Shown piece after piece: positions 17,736 to 28,667 of a stretch of DNA of 64,000 nucleotides (position 1 is the stretch's first letter; each line of letters begins with the position of its first letter). The stretch covers positions 248,001 to 312,000 of the forward strand of contig NZ_JAJVKV010000004.1 of assembly GCF_024198175.1 (NCBI RefSeq), given 5' to 3'. The notes beneath the pieces are model-generated. The model saw nothing but the letters and a program-made list of their open reading frames with translations, did no database searches and was not told the DNA's origin. Both the position numbers and the translations under genes were made by a program. This DNA comes from Pyxidicoccus xibeiensis. Its GTDB lineage: Bacteria; Myxococcota; Myxococcia; Myxococcales; Myxococcaceae.

Positions 17736-17896
17736 CCCGACCGGCTCGGCCAGCGCGGCGATTTCATGGGCGATGCGATGGATGAGACCGGTCGGACACA
17801 GGAGGTGGCCTCGCTCCAGGTTCCCCGGCTCCTGGGCCGAACAGGCTGCTGCCGGCCGCCATTCCATGCGTCGGGCGGCGGCCGGCGAGCGGACCG

Positions 17897-18421
17897 TCAG
17901 TTCTTCTCGACGGTGGTGATGGCCAGCGGCGTCGGGTTGCCGATGAAGGTCCCGGCGGTGTTGGTGCACGGCATGGGCACCTGCGAGAAGTCCGCGGCGT
18001 AGTAGCCGTAGGTGGAGCCATTGCCCTTCTCGTAGAACTCATGGCCATCCGGGAGGACCACCTTCCAGACGTAGTTGATGCTCGTGTACTGCGTGGACGA
18101 CCGCGCGCGGATGACACCCGTCACCTTGGTGCCCCAGTGGTACGGAGCCACCGCCGGCACCTCGACGGTCTGCGGCGCCGGAGCCCAGTCGAACGTGCTG
18201 GAGGGACCGGAGCTTCCGCCCCAGCCATAGATGAGGAACACGCGGGTGCCCCAGGGCAGGTCATCGTTGCGGTACGTGAGGGTGATTTCCGCCTGCGAGG
18301 TGCTGAAGTAGCCGCACGTGTTGAGCACCGTCCGCGCCTGCACCCACTGCGCCCCCGCGAGGGCAGAGGTAGACGTCAGCAGCAGGGCGAGCACGAGCGC
18401 GTGGCGGGAAAGCCGGGACAT
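17897..18421 (-). CDS. Small secreted protein, Tyr/Trp-rich beta protein
   Basis: 174 residues. The signal peptide has a basic start and a Leu-rich core ending STSALAGA (~22-24). The mature part is rich in Tyr, Trp, Thr and Gly, with clear beta strands (AEITLTYRNDDLPWGTRVFLI, VTGVIRARSSTQYTSINYVW). It has two cysteines that could pair. ATG 18421 is placed by GGAG just upstream and by the signal peptide. I do not recognise the family; it looks like a small extracellular beta-sandwich. The upstream neighbour (DUF1036-like) is also a small secreted protein. Confidence 0.78.
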   Translation of the reverse strand: MSRLSRHALVLALLLTSTSALAGAQWVQARTVLNTCGYFSTSQAEITLTYRNDDLPWGTRVFLIYGWGGSSGPSSTFDWAPAPQTVEVPAVAPYHWGTKVTGVIRARSSTQYTSINYVWKVVLPDGHEFYEKGNGSTYGYYAADFSQVPMPCTNTAGTFIGNPTPLAITTVEKN

Positions 18422-18672
18422 GTGGAGACTCCAGGGAGTGGGTTGACAGCCGCGCCGCTCTACCAGAGCCGAGGCGCCCGCTGGAACCCAGGCGTCCGTA
18501 ACGCGCCGTGGCAACTCGTTGGAGTTCCACCCCGCACCCCATTCCCAACCCCTTGGAATCCGGGCGCTTGTGGCGAGGTTCACCGTGCAGCGGGCGGAAG
18601 GGGACGTGAGCCCCCGGGCTGCCCACGCAGCCCGGGAGACGTGAAGGGGTGATGGGCCCCTGAGTCCGAAGG

Positions 18673-19089
18673 TCAGGGGTTGAAGGTCAGCGTGTAGTTC
18701 TGGGCGCCGCCCGTATTGAGCTCGCGGTAGCCCAGGTTGCGGGAGCTGGCGTCGCAGGTGTTGTCACACCAGTTGAAGGCGTTCCACGGCGTACACGTGA
18801 AGAAGTCCCCCGACCAGACGAGCCCGCCACCCTCGGCGTAGTAGTAGGAAAACGTGTTCGAGATGGCGGGCCCATAGACAATCTTGCACTGGCCCGGCGT
18901 GAGGTCCCACCAGCCCACCTTCCTCCAGCTGCTGCCATCCTCGGGAACACAACTGGCGTCATACCAGGAATAGGCAGTCCAGATGGTGACGCTGGTCCCG
19001 TTGCAGAACTGCACCCAGGCATGGGCCGGCCCGGCGAAGCCGAGCCCGGCGGCGGCCGCGAAGGCCATCACAAGCTTTCTCGTCGACAT
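18673..19089 (-). CDS. Secreted DUF1036-like protein
   Basis: 138 residues with a signal peptide ending AGPAHA (~24). The mature sequence has the DUF1036 signature as I remember it: FCNGTSVTIWTAYSWYD, then SWRKVGWWDLTPGQCKIVY, then a Tyr-rich strand and paired cysteines (FFTCTPWNAFNWCDNTCDA). DUF1036 proteins are small exported proteins of unknown role in several phyla. GAGGAG before ATG 19089 supports the start. No membrane segment other than the signal. Confidence 0.82.
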   Translation of the reverse strand: MSTRKLVMAFAAAAGLGFAGPAHAWVQFCNGTSVTIWTAYSWYDASCVPEDGSSWRKVGWWDLTPGQCKIVYGPAISNTFSYYYAEGGGLVWSGDFFTCTPWNAFNWCDNTCDASSRNLGYRELNTGGAQNYTLTFNP

Positions 19090-19119
19090 GTGAGTCTCCT
19101 CAATCCCAGACGGGGTGCA

Positions 19120-19428
19120 CTACTTGCTGGAGCGCCGCACGGCGCCTGGAGCCAGGGGCTCGGAAGTCGACGAGGGGCTCGCCTTCTCCGTGCCCGCGGA
19201 GACGGAGAGCTGGGTCGTCGTCGCGGGGTCGACCACGTACCGCACGGGAACCGCCGTCACGGCAGCCGAGGTGCGCGTCGCAGCCAGCTCCTGCGCGGAC
19301 GGCATGTCCCGGGCCGGTGAGGCCTGGACCTGGGAAGCGGGCGGTGCAGCCGACTCCGGTGGGGTGTTTCCACAGCCCATGGCCAGGACCAGCAGTCCGA
19401 AGCCCATGAAGGTTGCATCCATCTTCAT
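19120..19428 (-). CDS. Small lipoprotein
   Basis: 102 residues. ATG 19428 is preceded by GGGAGG and begins a lipoprotein signal with lipobox VLAMGC (Cys ~19). The mature part is low-complexity (Ser, Thr, Ala, Pro, Val) with no recognisable domain, ending in two Arg and SSK. It is 30 bases upstream of the DUF1036-like gene on the same strand and may share its transcript. Confidence 0.7.
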   Translation of the reverse strand: MKMDATFMGFGLLVLAMGCGNTPPESAAPPASQVQASPARDMPSAQELAATRTSAAVTAVPVRYVVDPATTTQLSVSAGTEKASPSSTSEPLAPGAVRRSSK

Positions 19429-19467
19429 CGCAATGCCTCCCTTGTGAATTGCGCCCTCAAGGTGCTC

Positions 19468-19642
19468 TTGAAGTCTTGTTACTTCAACAAGCGCATGTAC
19501 TTTTTGACCCGACACACCATCCCCCTGTCGATTCCCATACAGCCGGTAGTGGGAACCCAGTACATGGGCGTCACACCGGGCTGGAGCCTGAGATTGAGCA
19601 CCCGGTGTGCTGGCGCCAGCGGTTGCACTGCCTGGCGCCAGC
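19468..19642. other. Cluster of inverted repeats in a gene-free stretch
   Basis: In 175 bases: TTGAAGT/ACTTCAA (19468-19487) overlaps CTTGTT/AACAAG (19475-19491), so the two hairpins exclude each other. CACACCGGG (19572-19580) pairs with CCCGGTGTG (19601-19609). Two CTGGCGCCAG palindromes (19610-19619 and 19632-19641) are 22 bases apart, about two helix turns. The stretch is less GC-rich than its surroundings. It could be an operator array or a structured RNA; the strand is not resolved. Confidence 0.45.
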
Positions 19643-19667
19643 CACGGGCTGGCTACAGCGTGCGGAC

Positions 19668-19844
19668 TCAGAACGTCTCGTGGAGGGTCCAGCCGTAGGT
19701 CGCGGTGCCGCGGCGGCTCACGCGGGCCTGGTCACGCGTGGCCCAGCCGGCCGGCAGCGGTGAGTAGCCGCGGCTCACCATGTCGTTGTACGGGGTGCGA
19801 ATCTCGTGTGCCGGCGTGCCGCCGCACAGCGTCGACGGGTACAT
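19668..19844 (-). pseudogene. Short C-terminal fragment of a protein (58 residues)
   Basis: Reading from ATG 19844 gives a 58-residue sequence with normal amino-acid balance (STLCGGTPAHEIRTPYNDM, then GYSPLPAGWATRD, ending TYGWTLHETF). An in-frame stop lies about 20 bases upstream of that ATG, and there is no ribosome site. It looks like the tail of a lost secreted enzyme, not a real small gene. Family not recognised. Confidence 0.4.
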
Positions 19845-20021
19845 GGCGGGCGTGCGCTGACGTGTTCACAGGCGCTGGAATGGAGGGCCATACCCTGGTG
19901 CAGCGACGTGAGCTGGGCCAGAATGGCGGCCTCAATTCCGTGCGCGGCCCCGCACCCTTCTCGCGTCTGGCTGTCCGGGCCTGCTCCCGGACGCGGCGCT
20001 TCTTTTGCTGGGGGAGTCGTG

Positions 20022-21515
20022 ATGCGCGTCCACCTTTCATCGAGGGTCCTCGGAACCCGGCTGCTGCGAGCCACGCTCGTGACGGGACTCCTGAGCTTTT
20101 CTGCCTGCAAGGGCCCGACAGGGTCCGACGGGAAGGATGGGGCCCAGGGCCCCCAAGGCCCGCGCGGTGAGACAGGCGCGCGGGGTGAGACGGGCGCGCG
20201 CGGCGAGACGGGCGCGCAGGGCGAGCGAGGACCTGAGGGACCGCAGGGTCTTCGAGGAGAAACGGGAGCAGAGGGGCCCATGGGCCCGCAGGGCCTGCGG
20301 GGAGAGGTCGGGCCACAGGGCCCGCAGGGGCCTGGCGTGGTGGTGGAGAACATGGTCGAGCAACCCGGCGGCAACTGCCAGCATGGCGGTGTCCGCATCC
20401 GGGCCGGCGCTGACGGCAACGGCAACAGGGTGCTCGAAGAGCATGAGGTAGACCCGAGCTCCACCCAGTACCTGTGCAACGGTGCGCCAGGCAGCATGGG
20501 TGCGCAGGGCATCCAGGGGCCCACCGGCGAAGCAGGCCCCACGGGGCCCTCCGGTGCGCAGGGCCCGCAGGGTGAGCCCGGCGCGCTCGCGCTCTACGGG
20601 GACGGCTCCGCGGGGGACTTCACCCACTTCAGCACCTCGCCCCTGCGCAACCTCGCCATCGGCTACGGCAGCCTGGCGAATGGCGCCAACCTGATGTTCC
20701 GCAACGTGCGCATCGACGGCACCCTCATCCTGGCGAGCGGCACCACGATTCGCGCCACCGGAGACATCATCATCGGGCCGACGGGCGTCATCGCAATCAA
20801 CCCGGAGCAGCAGGTCCAGTCCGTCAACTCGCCGGACCGGGGCATCGCCACCTCCGCCGCGGAGGACTACCAGGGCGGCCGGGGCCTGGACCTGGGACGC
20901 TCCGCGCTGCTCACCCGCTTCGACCTGCGCGGCGGCGGCGGTGGCTTCCGCCCGAAGCACGGCAATACCACCAATGCCTTCGGTGGCGAGGCCGGAGGCC
21001 GGCTCATCCTGGCCGCCCGGGGCAACATCATCATCAATGGCAACATCGACGCCGCGGGCCGCACCGCGCAGCTCACCGGCGGGCAGCCCCTGGCAGGGGG
21101 CGGAGGTGGAGGAGGCGGCGTCGTCACCCTCGTCTCGCGTGGCACCATCACCCTGGGCGCCAACGGCTTCATCCGCGCCAACGGAGGCAATGGAGCCAAC
21201 GGCATCGCGGGAGCCCCAGGGCAGCTCTACGGTGGAGGTGGCGGGGGCGGCGGAGGCATCGTCCAGTTCCTCACGGCCAGTGCCCCCTCCATCGCCAATG
21301 CCAGCAACATCGTCGTCACCGGCGGCACAGTGGGGAACGCAGGCGTCTCGGGCGCGGCGACGACCCTCGTGGCGGTGGGCGGCGGAGGCGGCGCCTCGGG
21401 CGGCGATGGGGGTGATGGCACGAAGTCCACGGTCGCCGGCGGCGCCGCCGAGCCGGGCAACACGGGGGACTTCTCCACCACCGTCACCCCACAGCCCGAG
21501 CTCATCTTCTACTGA
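20022..21515 (+). CDS. Collagen-like repeat lipoprotein with Gly-rich C-terminal domain
   Basis: 497 residues. GGGGAG precedes ATG 20022, and the signal ends LLSFSAC (C29). Residues 31-105 are Gly-X-Y collagen repeats. Residues ~116-153 are a Cys-containing module of the DUF7151 kind (GGNCQHGGVRIRAGAD, EEHEVDPSSTQYLCNG). A second Gly-X-Y run covers 154-188. The remaining ~300 residues are beta-strand-rich with long Gly runs (GGGGGGGG twice), like adhesin passenger or filament proteins. It probably forms a lipid-anchored trimeric stalk with a globular head on the cell surface. Codon use is normal for the window. Confidence 0.85.
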   Translation: MRVHLSSRVLGTRLLRATLVTGLLSFSACKGPTGSDGKDGAQGPQGPRGETGARGETGARGETGAQGERGPEGPQGLRGETGAEGPMGPQGLRGEVGPQGPQGPGVVVENMVEQPGGNCQHGGVRIRAGADGNGNRVLEEHEVDPSSTQYLCNGAPGSMGAQGIQGPTGEAGPTGPSGAQGPQGEPGALALYGDGSAGDFTHFSTSPLRNLAIGYGSLANGANLMFRNVRIDGTLILASGTTIRATGDIIIGPTGVIAINPEQQVQSVNSPDRGIATSAAEDYQGGRGLDLGRSALLTRFDLRGGGGGFRPKHGNTTNAFGGEAGGRLILAARGNIIINGNIDAAGRTAQLTGGQPLAGGGGGGGGVVTLVSRGTITLGANGFIRANGGNGANGIAGAPGQLYGGGGGGGGGIVQFLTASAPSIANASNIVVTGGTVGNAGVSGAATTLVAVGGGGGASGGDGGDGTKSTVAGGAAEPGNTGDFSTTVTPQPELIFY

Positions 21516-21621
21516 CCCGGTGCGGGGTGAGGAGCACCAGGGGACGCTCCGTCGGACTCGAGGAGGTCCCCGGCCAGGAGGCGTCCCGCGCTGAGCGCCT
21601 CGGCCTCCCCTGCTGTCTCAG

Positions 21622-22104
21622 TCACTCCTTGTGCCATGAGCCCTGACCGGAGCAGCGCGCGTCCCCGGCATACGAGGCCGCCTGGAAGCCGCGCTCCCCG
21701 CGGGTCTCCGTGCAGCCCGGGTCCTCGCATCGCTCATCGTCGTGGGCCCGGGCGGCCATCATCGCGGCCTCCCCGGGTGCCTTCACCTGGGGCGCCTCGA
21801 GCAGCATCCCCGTCCATTCCAGCGCATGGAGGAGCTCCCCCAACGCGAGGTACGCCCCCTCCAGCTCTGTCTGGATGGCCATCGCCTCCGGGGACGCGGC
21901 CACCGGCGCGGCGCGCATGTTCGAGGCGGAGGCGCCAGCGCCCTGATGGAGGCCCTCATGACCGCCCTGCCCGGCCAACCTCGCCCGGGCTTCCGCGACC
22001 TTGAGGGCCAGCTTCCTGGCTCTCCGGATGGCCTCGGCGCGTCCTCGCACGCGCCGCTGTAATTCCTCATCAGGAGCGGATGGGTCGGACGTGTCGGAGA
22101 CCAT
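21622..22104 (-). CDS. Hypothetical small helical protein
   Basis: 160 residues, mostly helical and charged at the start (EELQRRVRGRAEAIRRARKLALKV cannot be a membrane segment), then an Ala/Gly-rich linker and a second helix (AIQTELEGAYLALGELLHAL). The last ~40 residues contain three Cys (ERCEDPGC, DARCSG). No signal peptide. Divergent from the kinase gene and convergent with the collagen-like gene. No family recognised; the coding call rests on codon use and a plausible ATG. Confidence 0.6.
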   Translation of the reverse strand: MVSDTSDPSAPDEELQRRVRGRAEAIRRARKLALKVAEARARLAGQGGHEGLHQGAGASASNMRAAPVAASPEAMAIQTELEGAYLALGELLHALEWTGMLLEAPQVKAPGEAAMMAARAHDDERCEDPGCTETRGERGFQAASYAGDARCSGQGSWHKE

Positions 22105-22257
22105 GGAAAATCCCCTGGGAAATGCAGCGAAATTCCGTCAGTCGTTCCATGGGGAAGAATTCCGAGCCCCCCGCCCGTCCCAAAGTCTCCGCCCCCGCTC
22201 AACCACCGTCGCTTACATCTGCAACGCCGGCTACAACGACTCCTCGCGCCGCTCCCC

Positions 22258-25361
<3,104 letters not shown>

Positions 25362-25365
<4 letters not shown>

Positions 25366-26255
25366 GCGAGGAACGCAAGACAGGCTCCCTGGCGGCGCTG
25401 CTGCGGGAGCACCTGCCCCGCAAGCAGCGCGCGGAGCTGGAGGCCGTGGAGGGGCTGGAGGCGCTGCTGCGCCAGCACGTCGAGGCGGCCCGGACCGCGT
25501 GGCCCACGCTGTCGCTCCCGGTGGAGACCTTCGTGCGTCACCTGGCCCGGCACCTGCCCGAGGGCAAGGCCGCGGAGGCGCTGCGCAACCTCCGGGGTGC
25601 CGACCTGTACCTCGCGTGCGCGTGCACCACCGGCGAGCCCTCGGCCCTCCGGGCCTTCGAGCAGGACATCCTCCGCTACATCCCCTCCCGGCTCGGGGCG
25701 TTGTCACCGAGCCTGGTGGAGGACGTGCTGCAGGTGCTCCGCGAGCGGCTGCTGGTGGGCAGCGAGACGGCGCCGCCCAGGCTCGGCAGCTACGGGGGCC
25801 GCGGGCCGCTGCTGACCTGGGTGGGCATCAGCGCCGCGCGCCTTGCCGCCGAGCTGGTGGAGAAGCACGGGCGCGAGGTTCTCGTCACCGAGCCGCCGGA
25901 GGCCTTCGCGCGGATGCTGGCCTCGGGCAACCCGGAGCACGCGCTGCTCCGGGATGACGCGCGCCAGTTCCTCACCGAGGTGCTCCGGAAGGTGGTGGAG
26001 GGGCTCTCCGAGCGCGAGCGCGCCCTGCTGCGCCTGCACTACTTCCATGGCTTCACCATGGACCGGCTCGCGCTGATGTACGGCGACTCACGCTCCGGCG
26101 TGGCACGCAAGGTCGCCCAGGCCCGCGAGCTGCTGCTCGAGCGCGTCCAGGCGGAGCTGGCCCCCCGGCTGAAGCAGGACGCCATCGCCATGGAGAGCCT
26201 CCTGGGGCTCGTGCGCAGCCAGCTGGATATCAGCCTCCAGCGGATGCTGGGCTGA
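25362..26255 (+). CDS. RNA polymerase sigma-70-family factor (myxobacterial Gmx1-like)
   Basis: 297 residues. A ~95-residue N-terminal extension precedes region 2 (~98-160: RAFEQDILRYIPSRL, VEDVLQVLRERLL, GPLLTWVGISAARLA). Region 4 at ~214-262 has the helix-turn-helix (LSERERALLRLHYFHGFTMDRLALMYG, then SGVARKVAQARELLLERV). This layout matches a sigma family largely known from myxobacteria (TIGR03001 type, from memory). It is translationally coupled to the zinc-finger kinase upstream; a short helical tail (~265-297) could contact it. Target promoters are not identifiable. Confidence 0.9.
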
Positions 26256-26273
26256 GGCCCCCACGGCCGTCGC

Positions 26274-26927
26274 TCAGCGCTCGGCGTTGCGCCCCCGGCC
26301 GGAGCGCGCGACTTCGTGCCAGGGGCCCTGGCTGTCCCCAGGCTCCGGGGTGCCGAAGCGGATGGCCAGGGGCCGGCAGCCCGCGTCGGGCGCGTCCTCG
26401 GAGGGCGGGGCCCAGGCGCCGAGCGCGTGATACAGCCGGCCCTCGCGCCGCTCCAGGTAGAGAATCAGGTTGAGCGGCCAGCCGGCGCCGCGGAAGAGGT
26501 GCCGGTCCATGGGCGTGGGCTCCTGGCTCACCCGGAGGCCGCGCTCGTGCGGCGGGCCGATGCGGTGCCAGTCCGGGTGCAGGTGGATGGAGCCGAGCAC
26601 CTCCAGGCCTTCTGCCTCGGCCTCGGTGGTGATGCGCAGCAGCTCCCGGGGCTCGCACCAGAAGCCGCGCCGGCCGTTGGCGTAGCAGGCGCCGAAGCGG
26701 GGGATGATGGTGGCGTCGAACTCCTGGAGGACGTGGTCATCCGTCTCGCGGATGTTGGCGGCGAAGCGGACGCGCTCCACCCGCATCGCACCGTCGACGA
26801 AGCGCCCCAGCAGGACGGCCCAGCTGCGGGGCGGCAGCTCCGGAGTGCACGTCGTGTACTCACGGATGCAGTCCGCGAGGAAGTCCGACAGCACCTCGGG
26901 GTCCAGCAGCACGGCGTCCGGCTTCAC
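26274..26927 (-). CDS. JAB/MPN-like metalloprotease-fold protein
   Basis: 217 residues from GTG 26927, which overlaps the upstream gene stop by 4 bases (GTGA). The core carries GSIHLHPDWHRIG followed by SQEPTPMDRHL, resembling the JAMM zinc motif HxHP...[ST]xxD. The N-terminal glutamate of that motif (usually before a GLLLG-like strand) is not evident; PPRSWAVLLG has Arg/Ser there. Zinc binding is plausible, catalysis uncertain. JAB proteins cleave isopeptide bonds or ubiquitin-like modifiers, but no such partner is near. The two-gene operon links it to a 3-hydroxyacyl-CoA dehydrogenase. Confidence 0.7.
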   Translation of the reverse strand: MKPDAVLLDPEVLSDFLADCIREYTTCTPELPPRSWAVLLGRFVDGAMRVERVRFAANIRETDDHVLQEFDATIIPRFGACYANGRRGFWCEPRELLRITTEAEAEGLEVLGSIHLHPDWHRIGPPHERGLRVSQEPTPMDRHLFRGAGWPLNLILYLERREGRLYHALGAWAPPSEDAPDAGCRPLAIRFGTPEPGDSQGPWHEVARSGRGRNAER

Positions 26928-27889
26928 TCCCCCACCTCCGGCGTGGGGATGCGCGAGTGGCCCGCGGCCCGGTCCTCGTGGAGCTGGGTGATGAGGTGGC
27001 GGGCGACGCGCTCCTCGAAGGCGGCGGTGGCCTCGGGCGTCCAGGTGTAGAAGCCCTGCCCCGTCTTCAGGCCCAGCTCGCCGCGCTCCACCTTCTGCGC
27101 CAGCACGGGCGGCACCGGGCGCCCGGAGCCCGTGATGATGGCGGTGACGAGGTCCAGCCCCGCGAGGTCCAGCCGGTCGAAGACCCCGGACACGCCCAAT
27201 CGCCGGCCGATTCCCTGGGTGAGGACGCGGTCCACCATCTCCGGCGTGGCCACGCCCTCCTGGACCAGCCGGATGGCCTCGCCGATGAGCGCCTGCTGCA
27301 GGCGCGGGCCCACCGAGCCCGGCACGTCCTTCGCGAACACCACGGGCGACTTGCCGAGCTCCTCGAGGAAGCGGCGGACCGTCTCGACGACGTCGGGGGA
27401 GGTCTTCTCCCCGGGGATGACGTCCACGAGCGGGACGAGGTGCGCGGGCAGGTAGTAGTGCGCGGAGAGGACGCGCTCGGGCCGGGTGCAGTCCCGGGCG
27501 ATGGCCGTCACGCTCAGCGCCGTGGTGTTGGAGGCGAGGACGGTGTCCGGGGCCGCGAGCCGGTCCAGCTCCCGGAAGAGCTCCTGCTTGAGCGCGAGAT
27601 TCTCCGGGATGGACTCGATGACCAGGTCCTGGCCCACGACGGCGTCGGCGAGCACGGTGGTCCGCCGGATGCGCTCGAGCGCGGCGGAGGCCCGCTCCGA
27701 GGGGAGCAACCGCGTCTCCACCAGCAGCGCCGCGTCGCGCGCCAGCTTCACCCGCGCCCGCTCGCTGCTGTCGGAGCGCGTGTTGTAGAGCACCACCTGC
27801 CTGCCGGCGATGGCGAGCTCGAGCGCGATGCCGCACCCCATGGCTCCACCACCCACCACGCCAATCCTCGTCAGCCGCTTGGGATTCAT
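26924..27889 (-). CDS. 3-hydroxyacyl-CoA dehydrogenase family protein
   Basis: 321 residues. The NAD-binding Rossmann motif GGGAMGCG lies at 13-20. The active-site serine region is SNTTAL (S120), the catalytic His H144 in AHYYLPAH, and the usual Glu position is D156 (PLVDVIPG). The Asn normally in GFxxNR is lost: the sequence is GSVGPR at 191-196. The C-terminal helical domain with GLGLK-type LGLKTGQGFY is present. It resembles hydroxybutyryl-CoA dehydrogenase but with two altered catalytic positions. ATG 27889 is chosen over an upstream frame because the Rossmann strand starts there; no ribosome site is seen, and a palindrome abuts the ATG. Confidence 0.87.
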   Translation of the reverse strand: MNPKRLTRIGVVGGGAMGCGIALELAIAGRQVVLYNTRSDSSERARVKLARDAALLVETRLLPSERASAALERIRRTTVLADAVVGQDLVIESIPENLALKQELFRELDRLAAPDTVLASNTTALSVTAIARDCTRPERVLSAHYYLPAHLVPLVDVIPGEKTSPDVVETVRRFLEELGKSPVVFAKDVPGSVGPRLQQALIGEAIRLVQEGVATPEMVDRVLTQGIGRRLGVSGVFDRLDLAGLDLVTAIITGSGRPVPPVLAQKVERGELGLKTGQGFYTWTPEATAAFEERVARHLITQLHEDRAAGHSRIPTPEVGE

Positions 27890-27904
27890 GCGACGCAGCG
27901 TCGC
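27890..27904. promoter_or_regulatory. 15-base palindrome abutting a start codon
   Basis: GCGACGC-A-GCGTCGC lies directly against the ATG of the dehydrogenase gene, where a ribosome site would be. It could be a repressor site or an RNA hairpin that hides the start. Confidence 0.3.
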
Positions 27905-28024
27905 CCCGCCTCCGCGTCCGAGGCAATCTCTTGAAGAGGTGCTGCAATTGTTCATGGACGCCCGTGACGCGGGGCGACAACCCCGTCCCGATTCCCATTA
28001 GGGTGAAGGTGGAGGAACCCGCAC

Positions 28025-28585
28025 ATGGAAGGTTGGGCCTGCGGCTTGTTGACGGTCCTCGTGATGGTCGCGTTCAAGGTTCTGGATGCGCAGTCCAGGG
28101 AGGAGCGACGGGAGGAAGCAGCCCCGGCCTGGAGCCACTTCGCCCGCCTCCATGAGCTGAGCTGCAATGAGCTCAACCTCTGGGGCTCCTTCAAGGGGTA
28201 CCCACTGAAGGTGGACACCGAGGACCACAGGTTGACGAGAGTCACGGTCACCCACACGCGCCTGTTCTTCGCCATCCCCGCCCTGCCACGCGGGGTGGTG
28301 CTGATGCCCGGAGGGGGCTACGACGGGCTGCCCGTGCTCCCGGAGGACGCCACGCCCGAGCTGACGGCGATGCTGCGGAACCGGCGGGTGCGGGAGTGCT
28401 TCTCCGCCGCGGCGAACGCCTATCGCGACCTCGTCCTCAAGAACGGGCAGCTCTCCGCGCAGCGGAACGGACGCGTGCCCGTCACCGTGGAGGAGCTGGA
28501 GGCCTTCATCGAGCCCGCCTTCCAGCTGGCCCGCGCGTTCGACGAGGCGGCGCGCTCCAGCGCGACTCCGAATCGCCCCAGGTGA
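28025..28585 (+). CDS. Hypothetical protein with N-terminal membrane anchor
   Basis: 186 residues. A hydrophobic stretch at ~6-19 (CGLLTVLVMVAFKVL) is a single anchor or uncleaved signal. The remainder is soluble: a charged helix (SREERREEAAPAW), a beta part (LKVDTEDHRLTRVTVTHTRLFFAIPA), and a helical end (VTVEELEAFIEPAFQLARAFDEAA). GGAGG precedes ATG 28025 by ~10 bases. It lies divergently from the dehydrogenase operon. Family not recognised. Confidence 0.7.
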   Translation: MEGWACGLLTVLVMVAFKVLDAQSREERREEAAPAWSHFARLHELSCNELNLWGSFKGYPLKVDTEDHRLTRVTVTHTRLFFAIPALPRGVVLMPGGGYDGLPVLPEDATPELTAMLRNRRVRECFSAAANAYRDLVLKNGQLSAQRNGRVPVTVEELEAFIEPAFQLARAFDEAARSSATPNRPR

Positions 28586-28667
28586 CGCGGTACACCGTCC
28601 GCCCCGAGGGTGGGCGAGCGTCAGGGAGGCCTGATACATGCGGGCTCCCCTACCCCGGAGGAACCCC

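Noticed and set aside
19611-19627. Sigma-54-like element (TGGCGC to TTGC)
   Set aside because: The GG-GC separation is 11, not 10 bases, and no gene follows on that strand at a suitable distance.
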